A stretch of DNA of 64,000 nt from Bacteroides finegoldii DSM 17565 (lineage in GTDB: Bacteria > Bacteroidota > Bacteroidia > Bacteroidales > Bacteroidaceae). The notes beneath the pieces are model-generated. The model worked only from the letters and a program-made list of their open reading frames with translations, ran no database searches and was not told the origin of the DNA. The stretch covers positions 1 through 64,000 of the forward strand of contig NZ_GG688328.1 in NCBI RefSeq assembly GCF_000156195.1, written 5' to 3'. This document shows, piece by piece, positions 25,100 to 35,394 of this stretch; positions within the stretch are counted from its first letter, which is position 1; each line of letters starts with the position of its first letter. A program made the position numbers and the translations under genes.

Positions 25100-26707
25100 A
25101 TGAAAAAGATATTTTATATAGCCTTTTACTTTTGCAGCACGTTGCTGTTCACTTCCTGTATAGGCGACTTGGATCAATATCCACACGTAGACGAAACTTC
25201 GTCGTCCATTTACACCAGTGCGGAAAACTACAAGTCTGTCTTGGGGAAAATATATACTTCCATGGTAACTACCGGTCAGGAAAAAAACGGTAACGAAGAT
25301 TTGAGTAGTAACAGTGGTCAGGATTATATGCGTTGCTATTTCAATTTGCAGGAATGCGGTACGGACGAAGTAGCATCTACTTGGCTATCCGGTGACAATG
25401 TAACGGGACTGACTTATTTAAGTTGGGACGCCAACGACCCTTGGGTATCGGACATGTATTATCGTATCTACTACAACATCGCTTTATGTAACGAATTCCT
25501 ACGCAACGCAACGGATGATAAAATCGGCTCTTTCTCCGCCGATGACCAAAAGCAAATACGTACTTACCGTGCGGAAGCCCGCTTTATGCGTGCTTTGTTC
25601 TACTATCACGCACTCGACCTCTTCCGCAATATTCCGTTCATAACGGAAAATGATCCTTTGGTCGGTTATCTACCTCCCCGCTATACAGGAGCGCAGATTT
25701 TCAATTACATCGAAAGCGAACTGAATGCAATCACAAATACAAGTGATACGAATAATTGTTTGTCTGCTAACGGAAGTGATATGTACGGTCGGGCAACATT
25801 AGGAGCGGCATATACGTTGCAGGCAAAACTGTATCTGAATGCGAAGGTTTATACCAACACCGACAATCAGGAAATGTATACGAAGTGTATTACAGCCTGC
25901 AAGAATGTGATAGCACAAGGGTATTCATTGGAAAGCGATTATGCGAAATTATTCAATGCAGACAACCATCTCCGTACCAATGAAATAATCTTCACCCTTC
26001 CGGTGGATGCAACGAATACCGTATCATGGGGGTCTTCTACTTATATCGTTTGCGGGGCAGTAAGTAATACATCCGAATTACAGAAACCAGAGGATTATGG
26101 TGTAAAGAGTGGTTGGGGAATGTTCCGGGTACGAGGCAATATTCCTGAATTATTCACAGGATATGAAAATACTGATAAACGATATATGTTTTTCACCACC
26201 GGACAAAGTCAGGACGTAGAGATTATAGACGACCAGACGAATGGATACTTTGTAGAAAAGTGGACGAACCTGACCGACTCGAAAGAAACGGCCTCCAATA
26301 CAGCTGATGGCGGAGTAAATACAGACTATCCTTTATTCCGCTTGGCGGATGTTTATCTGATGATAGCGGAAGCTTTCAAAAGAGGCGGAACGGGAATTGA
26401 CGCTACTACTGTAGTAGGATATATCAATGATCTACAACAACGGGCATACGGTGATAATAGTAACAATAAGACAGAAGATGAAATTACCTTATCTTTCATC
26501 CTAGACGAACGCGCCCGCGAATTATACTGGGAAGGATACCGACGCACGGACCTGATACGTTACAGTCTGTTCACCTCAAACGATTACAAATGGCAATGGA
26601 AAGGTGGAGTCAAAGAAGGTACAGGAGTAAACGATAGATATAACATTTACCCAATACCAACAACTGAGTTGACTGCCAATCCGAATTTATACAATGAAAA
26701 CTATTAA
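25100..26707 (+). CDS. SusD-like glycan-binding lipoprotein (galactan locus)
   Basis: A 535-residue lipoprotein with lipobox LLFTSC (C20). The SusD/RagB pattern is visible: the early segment DLDQYPHVDETSSSIYTSAENYKSV split by polar residues, TPR-like helices with TYRAEARFMRALFYYHALDLF, and the C-terminal ILDERARELYWEGYRRTDLIRY followed by YPIPTTEL. It caps the SusC barrel at the outer surface and helps to capture galactan fragments. It sits directly between susC and the SusE-like binding protein gene. Confidence 0.93.
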   Translation: MKKIFYIAFYFCSTLLFTSCIGDLDQYPHVDETSSSIYTSAENYKSVLGKIYTSMVTTGQEKNGNEDLSSNSGQDYMRCYFNLQECGTDEVASTWLSGDNVTGLTYLSWDANDPWVSDMYYRIYYNIALCNEFLRNATDDKIGSFSADDQKQIRTYRAEARFMRALFYYHALDLFRNIPFITENDPLVGYLPPRYTGAQIFNYIESELNAITNTSDTNNCLSANGSDMYGRATLGAAYTLQAKLYLNAKVYTNTDNQEMYTKCITACKNVIAQGYSLESDYAKLFNADNHLRTNEIIFTLPVDATNTVSWGSSTYIVCGAVSNTSELQKPEDYGVKSGWGMFRVRGNIPELFTGYENTDKRYMFFTTGQSQDVEIIDDQTNGYFVEKWTNLTDSKETASNTADGGVNTDYPLFRLADVYLMIAEAFKRGGTGIDATTVVGYINDLQQRAYGDNSNNKTEDEITLSFILDERARELYWEGYRRTDLIRYSLFTSNDYKWQWKGGVKEGTGVNDRYNIYPIPTTELTANPNLYNENY

Positions 26708-26730
26708 TCACGCTTATACGTATCAACGAT

Positions 26731-28494
26731 ATGAAAAAAATAAATAACCTACTCACTTTACTTTTCGTCCTCCTGCTATCGGGAGCGTGCGAAAAAGACG
26801 GAGACAAGTTCTTCCTCTCCAGTCCTGAAGAAAGCGCATTAATCGCTTCGGCCGATGCAGTCGTACTGACAGAAGCAACTGCCAAGCTATATGCCTTGTC
26901 ACTTGCTTGGACAGACCAGACTTTGCAAATAAGCGATGCAAACTATCAAGCGACTACCCGAGTACAGACTACCATACAAATATCACGGTCGGAAGATTTT
27001 TCCGGAACAATCATTGAATCAACAGAAAGCGGGCTTTCTAAAAGTTATACAGTTTCTGCATTAAATATCATCGCTTATAAACTAAATGCAACAGCAGAAG
27101 AGGCTGCGCCACTTTATTTCCGATTGGCAGGAAGTAACGGAAGTAACATTACTCCTGTATACAGTAACACAGTAAAAGTGATGGTGACTCCTTATCCGAT
27201 TGATATGCACTATGCCGACATCATCAACAAAGAAACGGTAGCTGACTCCGGCAAAGATTTCTATTCAGCCAATGCAGATGGTCAGTATCTAGGATTTTTC
27301 GGAGCTGCAGCTTATGAGGGTATTTATGTACAAGAAGCCGATGGAACAACTTGGCACACAGCTCAGTCCGGTGGTATAGGCACTCCGTTTTTACTGACAA
27401 CGGATGCAGCTGACGGTACATGGGATATGTGGTTTCCAGGACAATCTGGATGTTATTTTGTCAATGTCAATACAGTCAAAAGGCAATGGAATGCCTTACT
27501 AATACCTCAACTGGAAGTAAGCGGAATTGACGGTATCACAATGGAATATAAGCGTGCCGATAATCAGTGGAGAGGTGTATTTACAGGTACAGCAGGAACA
27601 GATGTTACCATTCAAATCAAAGGAACAGGTAAGTTCTATGATAATACGAGTGTTAGTGGATCAGATAATGGGATTGACGACAGCAAAGCTCAAAATACCT
27701 CGTTCGCTTTTGGCGGAACAGCAGGGCAATTGACATTCAGCACAGGTGAAAATGTAACAGCAGAAAACATCACAGTGAATGTACCGATGACAGGTGAATG
27801 CACGTTAGTTATTGACTTGAATAATCCGGAAGCATGGACGGTCAGTGTGACGGAAAAAGAAGAAGAACCTGAGCCTGAACCAGAAGAAGGAGAATATTTA
27901 TATTTACCGGGGATAGGTCCAGCCGTCAATGGAGAATGGGCATACGACCATAAAATTACCATTTACGATAAAGACGCTCAGAAATATGCTGGAGTTGTAA
28001 ATGTCGCTTCTGAATGGGGAGATTACGCAATGTGTCTGGTTAATTATTGGGACGAGAGTAAATTGTACACCTTAGCCACAGACGACAACACAAGCACTGC
28101 CGAAAGCGGAGATTTAATCAATGGAAAAGGAAATAATCTAACAGCTCCAGATAACGGTCTTTATTTATTTGAGGTATCTTTGAAAGAGCTGAAATATAGT
28201 GTCAAAGCCGTAACAGGCATCTATTGCTACTTAGGCATATCCGGCAACGATGACCTCCCCCCCTTACAGTCTACTGACACAGAAGGATTATACACAGGGA
28301 CTATTACATTAGACCAAGATTCCGAATATGGTGTAAAATTCATAATAAATAATGACTGGGCAGGATCTTACGGAGGATACGATGGCAAACTATATTACAA
28401 TGCCAACAAAGGAATATATCCAGTAACTACCGGAACTTACGATATCAGTGTAGACTTGATAAACGGCACTTATACTATCCAATCTATAAATTAA
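26731..28494 (+). CDS. SusE/SusF-like surface glycan-binding lipoprotein (galactan locus)
   Basis: A 587-residue lipoprotein with lipobox LLSGAC (C20). The N-terminal region resembles a SusE-type domain (LTEATAKLYALSLAWTD), then several beta-sandwich modules follow. A Pro/Glu linker (EEEPEPEPEEGE) near residues 374-386 joins the N-terminal and C-terminal halves. Each half has a repeated core (YADIINKE, and GVYKF-like strands ending DINGTYTIQ-type). It probably holds galactan at the surface for the GH53 enzyme. It is encoded 23 bases after susD and 12 bases before the GH53 gene. No catalytic motif is visible. Confidence 0.78.
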   Translation: MKKINNLLTLLFVLLLSGACEKDGDKFFLSSPEESALIASADAVVLTEATAKLYALSLAWTDQTLQISDANYQATTRVQTTIQISRSEDFSGTIIESTESGLSKSYTVSALNIIAYKLNATAEEAAPLYFRLAGSNGSNITPVYSNTVKVMVTPYPIDMHYADIINKETVADSGKDFYSANADGQYLGFFGAAAYEGIYVQEADGTTWHTAQSGGIGTPFLLTTDAADGTWDMWFPGQSGCYFVNVNTVKRQWNALLIPQLEVSGIDGITMEYKRADNQWRGVFTGTAGTDVTIQIKGTGKFYDNTSVSGSDNGIDDSKAQNTSFAFGGTAGQLTFSTGENVTAENITVNVPMTGECTLVIDLNNPEAWTVSVTEKEEEPEPEPEEGEYLYLPGIGPAVNGEWAYDHKITIYDKDAQKYAGVVNVASEWGDYAMCLVNYWDESKLYTLATDDNTSTAESGDLINGKGNNLTAPDNGLYLFEVSLKELKYSVKAVTGIYCYLGISGNDDLPPLQSTDTEGLYTGTITLDQDSEYGVKFIINNDWAGSYGGYDGKLYYNANKGIYPVTTGTYDISVDLINGTYTIQSIN

Positions 28495-28506
28495 GATATT
28501 ATTACT

Positions 28507-29625
28507 ATGAAACGATTAAAATATATACTACTTACGGCTTCCGCACTATTGTGCGGAACCTTCTTCACCGCTTGCAGCGATGATAACGACACTCCCACTT
28601 TTCCGGAGAAAACAGAAACAGTTTACGATATGTCCGGCTTTGTTCGGGGAGCAGACGTCAGTTGGCTCACAGAGATGGAAAGTTCCGGCTATAAATTCTA
28701 CAATGCTAAAGGTCAAGAACAAGAATGTATGTCATTGCTACGTGACTTAGGTATGAATGCTATCCGCTTGCGCGTTTGGGTCAATCCGGAAAATCCGACA
28801 GAAAAAGATAACGTATACGGTTGGTGTAACAAAGAAGATGTCGTACTCAAAGCGTGGCGAGCACATAATTTAGGTTATCGTCTCATGATAGATTTCCATT
28901 ACAGTGATGCTTGGGCAGATCCCGGTAAACAATACAAACCTCAAGCATGGAAAGACCACTCGGTAGAACAATTGCAGGAGGATATCGCCAAGCATACCAA
29001 AGATGTACTCAACACTCTGAAAGAAAAAGGTATAGATGTAGAATGGGTACAAGTGGGCAACGAAACTCGATACGGAATGTTGTTCGATGAAGGCAATATA
29101 AATAAAGAAAATGGAACCGTAAATTTTGCCAAGTTCGTAACAGCAGGTTATAATGCAGTAAAAGAAGTTTATCCGCAGGCTAAAGTCATCGTACATATAG
29201 ACCGTGGAAATGAAATTGGACAATTCCAGAAAGTATTCGGAGATCTACAAGCTAATCAAGCCAAATGGGATATCATCGGAATGTCTCTTTATCCTCAAAT
29301 GGATCCTGACAATGAAGAAGATTCCAATTTTGTTGCAGCAGATTGGCGTAAAATGAACACAGATTGTATCGCAAATATGCAAAAACTCTATGAAGAATTC
29401 AACACACCCGTTATGATGTGTGAAATAGGCATGACATGGAACAATGAAAACGCCGAAGCATTTTATACAGACTTCATTACTAAAGCTAAATTACTAGGTA
29501 CTGATATATGTCCCGGAGTATTCGCTTGGGAACCTCAATGCTATGGCGGTTGGAAGGGATATCACAAAGGTATGTTCGATGACGACGGAAGACCTACCAA
29601 TTCATTTAATGCCTTCAAGCGATAA
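28507..29625 (+). CDS. Arabinogalactan endo-beta-1,4-galactanase (GH53), surface lipoprotein
   Basis: A 372-residue lipoprotein (lipobox FFTAC, C23, followed by SDDND). The TIM-barrel GH53 pattern is clear: FVRGADVSWL, GMNAIRLRVWVNP, MIDFHYSDAWADPGKQ, the acid/base Glu in WVQVGNETRYGML (E186) and the nucleophile Glu in PVMMCEIGMTW (E306). Length matches the family. The enzyme cuts beta-1,4-galactan side chains of pectin internally, and the lipid anchor with acidic spacer suggests that it acts outside the cell. It is the fifth gene from the operon's promoter. A perfect hairpin follows before the GH2 gene. Confidence 0.95.
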   Translation: MKRLKYILLTASALLCGTFFTACSDDNDTPTFPEKTETVYDMSGFVRGADVSWLTEMESSGYKFYNAKGQEQECMSLLRDLGMNAIRLRVWVNPENPTEKDNVYGWCNKEDVVLKAWRAHNLGYRLMIDFHYSDAWADPGKQYKPQAWKDHSVEQLQEDIAKHTKDVLNTLKEKGIDVEWVQVGNETRYGMLFDEGNINKENGTVNFAKFVTAGYNAVKEVYPQAKVIVHIDRGNEIGQFQKVFGDLQANQAKWDIIGMSLYPQMDPDNEEDSNFVAADWRKMNTDCIANMQKLYEEFNTPVMMCEIGMTWNNENAEAFYTDFITKAKLLGTDICPGVFAWEPQCYGGWKGYHKGMFDDDGRPTNSFNAFKR

Positions 29626-29654
29626 ATTTATTGATTAGTTTTTATACCTTTACA

Positions 29655-29683
29655 CCGGCATTACTATGTGAATGTAATGCCGG
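29655..29683 (+). terminator. Perfect hairpin between the GH53 and GH2 genes
   Basis: CCGGCATTAC (29655-29664) and GTAATGCCGG (29674-29683) pair perfectly with a 9-base loop. No T tract follows, so it may attenuate transcription or mark an mRNA processing or stability site inside the operon rather than end it. Confidence 0.5.
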
Positions 29684-29731
29684 ACATTGACATTTAATAA
29701 ATCCAACTAATAGTATACCTGAAAAGCAAAA

Positions 29732-32179
29732 ATGAACATGAAACATCCCAAACAGTTATTAACTGTACTTTTGATGGGCGTTGCCTGCACATTGCAAGCA
29801 CAACGCAGTGAGACACTACTCGAAAAGGACTGGAGATTCAGTAAAGGAGATTTCAAAGAAGCCAGCCAGCCGGAGTTTAATGATACCCAATGGGAATCGG
29901 TTGTTATTCCACATGATTGGGCAATCTTCGGTCCGTTTGATGTAAACAATGACCTACAAAATGTAGCAGTCACACAGAACTTCGAGAAAAAAGCTTCCTT
30001 GAAAACCGGACGCACCGGCGGACTGCCATACGTAGGCACAGGCTGGTATCGAACAAGTTTTGACGCTCCTGCCGACAAAGAAGTAACACTTCTTTTTGAT
30101 GGGGCTATGAGCGAAGCACGTGTCTATGTAAACGGAAAGGAAGCTTGTTTCTGGCCTTTCGGATACAACTCCTTCCACTGCAATGTAACTCCTTTCCTCA
30201 ACAAAGATGGAAAAAAGAATACACTCGCCGTACGTTTGGAAAACCGTCCACAATCTTCACGCTGGTATCCGGGAGCTGGTTTATACCGTAATGTACATCT
30301 GATTGTAACAGACAAAATTCATGTACCCGTATGGGGAACACAAATCACAACGCCTCATGTCGACAAGGACTTTGCATCCATACGCCTTCAAACGAAAATT
30401 GAGAATGCAGGCGAGAAAACACAACTCCGTATCGAAACGGAGATTCTTTCTCCTGATGGAAAAGTCGTTACCCGCAAAGAAAATACAAGCCGCATTAATC
30501 ATGGACAGCCATTCGAACAGAATTTTATTGTAAATGCGCCCGAACTCTGGTCACCGGAGAATCCGTCACTCTATAAAGCCGTTTCCAAGATTTACGCAGA
30601 CAATAAGTTGGTAGATACTTACACTACACGTTTCGGTATCCGTAGTATTGAATATATTGCCGACAAAGGATTCTACCTGAACGGAAAGCATCGTAAGTTT
30701 CAAGGAGTATGCAATCACCATGATTTAGGTCCGTTGGGTGCTGCTATTAATGTAGCCGCTCTCCGGCATCAGCTTACACTATTAAAAGATATGGGATGTG
30801 ACGCCATCCGTACCTCCCACAATATGCCGACTCCCGAACTTGTAGCCTTATGTGACGAAATGGGATTTATGATGATGATTGAACCATTTGATGAATGGGA
30901 TATCGCCAAATGTAAAAACGGTTATCACCGTTATTTCAATGAATGGGCAGAACGTGATATGGTGAATATGCTTCATAATTACCGTAACAATCCGTGTGTA
31001 GTAATGTGGAGTATCGGAAATGAAGTACCGACCCAATGCAGTCCTGTCGGTTATAAAGTAGCCAAGTTCCTGCAAGATATTTGCCATCGTGAAGACCCTA
31101 CCCGTCCCGTTACCTGCGGAATGGACCAAGTGACTTGCGTACTTGCCAACGGATTTGCCGCTATGATCGACATTCCGGGACTTAACTATCGGGCTCATCG
31201 CTATAAAGAGGCATACGACCAACTCCCACAAAATCTGATATTAGGAAGTGAGACTGCTTCTACCGTCAGCTCACGCGGAGTATACAAATTCCCTGTGGAA
31301 GATAAAAAAAGTGCCACTTACGACGACCACCAATGCTCTTCATACGATGTGGAAGCCTGTTCCTGGTCAAATATTCCGGATGAAGACTTTGCGCTAGCTG
31401 ACGACAACCATTGGACAATCGGACAATTCGTATGGACAGGATTTGATTACCTAGGTGAACCATCGCCATACGATACAAACGCATGGCCTAATCACAGTTC
31501 AATGTTCGGCATCATCGACCTTGCCAGTATCCCTAAAGACCGTTACTATCTTTATCGCAGTGTATGGAACAAAAAGGCGGAAACATTACATATCCTGCCG
31601 CACTGGACATGGCCGGGACGTGAAGGGAAGGTTACTCCCGTATTTGTATACACCAACCATCCTACAGCCGAACTGTTTATTAACGGTAAAAGTTACGGCA
31701 AACAAAGTAAAAACAACAGCTCGCTTAAAAACCGTTACCGCCTAATGTGGATAGATGCTGTATATGAGCCGGGCGAGATAAAAGTAGTAGCCTACAATAA
31801 AGATGGAAAAGCAGTAGCTGAAAAAATTGTCCGCACTGCCGGAAAGCCTCATCACATCGAACTGGTGAGCAACCGCAACGAACTGACAGCAGACGGAAAA
31901 GACTTAGCCTATATCACCGTCAAAGTGGTAGATAAGGATGGAAATCTATGTCCCGCTGACAGCCGACAGATAAACTTCTCCGTAAAAGGAGCAGGCAAGT
32001 ATCGTGCCGCTGCTAATGGCGACCCGACAAATCTAGAGCAATTCCATCTTCCGAAAATGCATACCTTCAACGGAATGCTGACAGCCATAGTACAATCCGG
32101 TGAAACAGCCGGAGAAATCGTACTCACAGCAAAAGCAAGTGGAGTGAAAGCTGGAAATATTCGTATCCAAACGAAATAA
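29732..32179 (+). CDS. Beta-galactosidase (GH2), galactan locus
   Basis: An 815-residue secreted GH2 enzyme with a signal peptide ending near LQAQ and no lipobox, so probably periplasmic. An N-terminal sugar-binding jelly roll (about 25-200), an immunoglobulin-like domain (about 205-300), and a TIM barrel (about 305-590) are followed by C-terminal beta domains. The acid/base Glu is in VVMWSIGNEVPTQ (E431) and the nucleophile in LILGSETAST (E507). The HHDLGPLG motif is typical of the family. It should release galactose from galacto-oligosaccharides imported by SusC/D. It is last in the operon and is followed by a strong hairpin. An ATG at 29738 is an alternative start. Confidence 0.93.
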   Translation: MNMKHPKQLLTVLLMGVACTLQAQRSETLLEKDWRFSKGDFKEASQPEFNDTQWESVVIPHDWAIFGPFDVNNDLQNVAVTQNFEKKASLKTGRTGGLPYVGTGWYRTSFDAPADKEVTLLFDGAMSEARVYVNGKEACFWPFGYNSFHCNVTPFLNKDGKKNTLAVRLENRPQSSRWYPGAGLYRNVHLIVTDKIHVPVWGTQITTPHVDKDFASIRLQTKIENAGEKTQLRIETEILSPDGKVVTRKENTSRINHGQPFEQNFIVNAPELWSPENPSLYKAVSKIYADNKLVDTYTTRFGIRSIEYIADKGFYLNGKHRKFQGVCNHHDLGPLGAAINVAALRHQLTLLKDMGCDAIRTSHNMPTPELVALCDEMGFMMMIEPFDEWDIAKCKNGYHRYFNEWAERDMVNMLHNYRNNPCVVMWSIGNEVPTQCSPVGYKVAKFLQDICHREDPTRPVTCGMDQVTCVLANGFAAMIDIPGLNYRAHRYKEAYDQLPQNLILGSETASTVSSRGVYKFPVEDKKSATYDDHQCSSYDVEACSWSNIPDEDFALADDNHWTIGQFVWTGFDYLGEPSPYDTNAWPNHSSMFGIIDLASIPKDRYYLYRSVWNKKAETLHILPHWTWPGREGKVTPVFVYTNHPTAELFINGKSYGKQSKNNSSLKNRYRLMWIDAVYEPGEIKVVAYNKDGKAVAEKIVRTAGKPHHIELVSNRNELTADGKDLAYITVKVVDKDGNLCPADSRQINFSVKGAGKYRAAANGDPTNLEQFHLPKMHTFNGMLTAIVQSGETAGEIVLTAKASGVKAGNIRIQTK

Positions 32180-32210
32180 CACATTTCAAGAACAAACAAT
32201 ATCTTAATCT

Positions 32211-32254
32211 GCCACCGGATTGCACTTCTATCGAAAGTCGTCCGGTGGCTTTTA
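32211..32254 (+). terminator. Terminator at the end of the galactan operon
   Basis: GCCACCGGA (32211-32219) and TCCGGTGGC (32241-32249) pair perfectly over a 21-base loop and are followed by TTTTA. The hairpin begins 31 bases after the GH2 stop. Confidence 0.65.
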
Positions 32255-32319
32255 TATATAAATACAGGCAAGGCCTTTCCTTTTGCAAGAAAAGGAGCTT
32301 ATAAATGCAAATTAATATT

Positions 32320-32327
32320 TATCTTTG
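32320..32327 (+). promoter_or_regulatory. Bacteroides-type -7 box
   Basis: TATCTTTG fits TAnnTTTG and lies 20 bases before the ATG at 32348. It probably drives the three-gene unit 32348-36320. Confidence 0.5.
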
Positions 32328-32347
32328 CATCAGAAAAAATTACGGAT

Positions 32348-32899
32348 ATGTCATATAGGACTTCTTTCCTCCTCTTAACAGGTCTTATGCCTATATTCTG
32401 TTCATGTCACGACAATAACAGGTTTGAATGGAAGGTTGCTCAGAAACACATGGAAGTGTCTCTGAATAAAGAGTCCGACTCACTTTATGTTATCCACCTG
32501 GACACGGATCGCCCCAGTCATTCTACCTGGAAATTGCCCTACCCTGTCTATCAATTTGATTATGGAGATATTACAGGAAACGGAGTTCCCGAAATCATTG
32601 TCGGAGTTATCAAACCGACAAGATTTGATCCCAAACCGGACAAACGGTTATTTATTTACCGGATTGCAGATGAAGCTTATATCCGTCCGCTTTGGTTAGG
32701 GTCAAGAGTAGCACAACCATTGGAAGACTTCAGAATAATCCGTGAAGAGACTCCCACACGGATACGGACTCTAGAACGGGAACGCAGTGGGAATTTTCTA
32801 GTCGCAGAATACATCTGGAGAGGATTCGGTCTGGATTTCAAGCGATACTTAAAACGGGAGGTTAAAAAACAGGAAGCCATACATATCCTCAAACATTAG
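32348..32899 (+). CDS. Hypothetical lipoprotein with an FG-GAP-like segment
   Basis: A 183-residue protein with lipobox-like FCSC (Cys about 19) after a hydrophobic signal. The central part FDYGDITGNGVPEIIVGV resembles a single FG-GAP or calcium-loop-like repeat (DITGNG), as in integrin-type blades. The C-terminal third is basic (KRYLKREVKKQE). I do not recognise the family. It is 47 bases upstream of the DUF3160-like gene and in the same orientation, so it probably belongs to that unit. Confidence 0.55.
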   Translation: MSYRTSFLLLTGLMPIFCSCHDNNRFEWKVAQKHMEVSLNKESDSLYVIHLDTDRPSHSTWKLPYPVYQFDYGDITGNGVPEIIVGVIKPTRFDPKPDKRLFIYRIADEAYIRPLWLGSRVAQPLEDFRIIREETPTRIRTLERERSGNFLVAEYIWRGFGLDFKRYLKREVKKQEAIHILKH

Positions 32900-32946
32900 C
32901 TACTATCATCATACTATATAGCGTAATTAACTGAATGGAAATAAAC

Positions 32947-35394
32947 ATGAAACGACTATTATTATTCACCTGTATACTATTGTTCATTCTCTGCGGATGC
33001 AAGAATAAAAACAAAAACAACCAAATCATGTCCGCTGTATCTGCACAAACAGATACAATTACCAATTCCGTTTCCTCGCTGTTGACTGATACGGTACTAC
33101 CTCAGTCCATTGATTTAAAGCAGGATATCAGCCATCTTTCTTTTCAGGAACTACGGTTATTACGCAGTTATCCGTATGCCATACATGGCTATCATTTTAT
33201 GGAAGCGGATATCAATGCTTTTTTCTCAGCCAATACCAAATGGTACAACAACTTAGTCAATGATATATATTGGGACGCAGAAGAAGGAAAAGGTAAGTTT
33301 GCAGAAAGCTATGAAGAGGTCAACCTGACACCTGAAGAAAAAGCCTTTGTCGACCGTATTGATGCACGTATGACAGAACTACGCCAGCATCAATTCATAC
33401 AACGGGATTCCTATTACCTGGGAAATACAAATAACATCGTCAACTTGTTTCAATTTAAGGATATAGACAAAGAAATATTGGAGAAACTACAACAAAACAA
33501 CTTTGTCATCACAAAAGGAAATAACCTGCAACTCTTTCATGCCTACGAAGAAAACGACTACCGCCAAGTACCTAATTTTATTACTACCGACCTGTATCTA
33601 CAAGCATTCCACATGTATTTCTCTTATATCCTAAAGAGTCTGGAAAAGCAACATATCATTCCTACACTCGAAATGCTATGCCATTCTTTCAATGCAGCCT
33701 GCATCAAGCTGGCCGAACAAACGGAGGACGAATCCCTGAAAGATATGGCCGAACACGCAGCAACCTTCTATGCCATCCCTTATTATCTGCTGACCAATAA
33801 GACGCTTACCGTTCCCTCCAAATATGAAACAGAATATCAGGAAGAAATAGAGCACATTAATAAACAGGAAGATAACTTTTCTGACTTTCTTTCATACAAA
33901 GATGCATATTTCCCGTATAGCCTTTTCAAGCCTCGTGGACATTACACGCGAGAACCGCAATTACAAGCATATTTCAAAGCAATGATGTGGCTGCAAACTG
34001 CCTGCTTTTGCAGGGAGCAACAGGAACAATTGAAACGTTCCATTTTTCAGGCTGCCGTACTTTGTACTTACAAAAGTATAGACCAGACACCACTGATAAA
34101 GTTATATCAACATATCTATACCCCACTCACATTCCTAATGGGGGAAGCTGACAACCTATCCATCTTTGATATCGCCCGAATTTTGGAAAAGAATAATGCC
34201 ATACATATTGAAGACGCACTGACAGCCGGACAAATAGAGAAAGTGAATCAGGCTCTTATTGAATTGGCAAAACATAAAAACAACATAAAGCCTCAGATAG
34301 AAATCACTTGCCGGGATAAAATAAACTTTATGCCACAACGGTATCTATCTGACAATGAAGTAACTCAAAAGTTAGTTGATGTCAATCCCAATAGTCAACG
34401 AGCCTACCCGAAAGGTTTGGATGTATTCGCGGCCTTTGGCACAGGTACTGCTGAAAGTTTGTTGATTGACTTTTATAAAGAGCCTAATAACTGGAGCGAA
34501 TATTCCAAAGAATTACAACAACTAAAGGATAAATTCAAAACAAGTAAATCCACACAACTCTCTGTCTACGAACTATGGATGAAGAGTTTGCTCACCATGC
34601 AACAAACGGACAAGAATAATCCGGGATTCATGCAAACTCCTGAATGGGGATACAAGAATCTGAATACTGCTTTGGCTTCTTGGGCAGAGTTAAAACACGA
34701 TGCCATACTTTATGGAGAACAGCCGATGGCTGCTGAATGTGGAGGTGCCGGACCTCCCGATCCAATCGTTGTAGGATATGTAGAACCTAATCTACCTTTC
34801 TGGAGGAAAATGGAGAACATTCTCCAGGCCACCCGACTAATCCTGCAACAGAACGATTGTATGACCGATGACCTGAAAGGAAAAACCGATCAATTGAATG
34901 ACTACGTCACCTTCCTTATTCAAGTAACAGAAAAAGAACTGAGAGGAGAGAAACTGACAGAACCGGAATACCGGACACTGGAATATATGGGTAGCAGTAT
35001 TGAGTATTTCACTTTATCTGTGGTTGACCCAGATTTGCATCTGGATGATTGGTCATTAGTACAAGGTCCGGACAAGTCGATAGCCATAGTAGCCGATATT
35101 TATACCCGCAATATAAGGGGTTGTAACAAGAATGGAATACTACATATAGCGACAGGAAATGCCAACAATATTTATGTCGTAGTAGAAATAGAAGGCAACC
35201 TCTATTTGACTCGCGGGGCGACCTTCAGCTATTACGAGTTTGTCCAGCCACTAGGCACAAGGCTTACCGATGAAGAATGGCAAAAAATGCTGGAAGAAAA
35301 GAAAGCCCCCGCCGTACCAGAGTGGATGAAGAGTATCCTGATAGAGAAGGAGCCTCATGTAAATGAAAGAGTTTTTTATAGTTCCGGTTGTTAA
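32947..35394 (+). CDS. DUF3160-like lipoprotein
   Basis: An 815-residue protein from the ATG at 32947 (an ATG at 32935 is also in frame). The lipobox is LFILCGC (C18). The long alpha/beta body includes FITTDLYLQAFHMYFSYILKS, KGLDVFAAFGTGTAESLL, and near the end VADIYTRN and RGATFSYYEF. These resemble DUF3160 proteins as remembered. No catalytic motif can be named. The stop codon overlaps the start of the CapA-like gene by one base (TAATG), so the two are translationally coupled. Confidence 0.7.
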   Translation: MKRLLLFTCILLFILCGCKNKNKNNQIMSAVSAQTDTITNSVSSLLTDTVLPQSIDLKQDISHLSFQELRLLRSYPYAIHGYHFMEADINAFFSANTKWYNNLVNDIYWDAEEGKGKFAESYEEVNLTPEEKAFVDRIDARMTELRQHQFIQRDSYYLGNTNNIVNLFQFKDIDKEILEKLQQNNFVITKGNNLQLFHAYEENDYRQVPNFITTDLYLQAFHMYFSYILKSLEKQHIIPTLEMLCHSFNAACIKLAEQTEDESLKDMAEHAATFYAIPYYLLTNKTLTVPSKYETEYQEEIEHINKQEDNFSDFLSYKDAYFPYSLFKPRGHYTREPQLQAYFKAMMWLQTACFCREQQEQLKRSIFQAAVLCTYKSIDQTPLIKLYQHIYTPLTFLMGEADNLSIFDIARILEKNNAIHIEDALTAGQIEKVNQALIELAKHKNNIKPQIEITCRDKINFMPQRYLSDNEVTQKLVDVNPNSQRAYPKGLDVFAAFGTGTAESLLIDFYKEPNNWSEYSKELQQLKDKFKTSKSTQLSVYELWMKSLLTMQQTDKNNPGFMQTPEWGYKNLNTALASWAELKHDAILYGEQPMAAECGGAGPPDPIVVGYVEPNLPFWRKMENILQATRLILQQNDCMTDDLKGKTDQLNDYVTFLIQVTEKELRGEKLTEPEYRTLEYMGSSIEYFTLSVVDPDLHLDDWSLVQGPDKSIAIVADIYTRNIRGCNKNGILHIATGNANNIYVVVEIEGNLYLTRGATFSYYEFVQPLGTRLTDEEWQKMLEEKKAPAVPEWMKSILIEKEPHVNERVFYSSGC

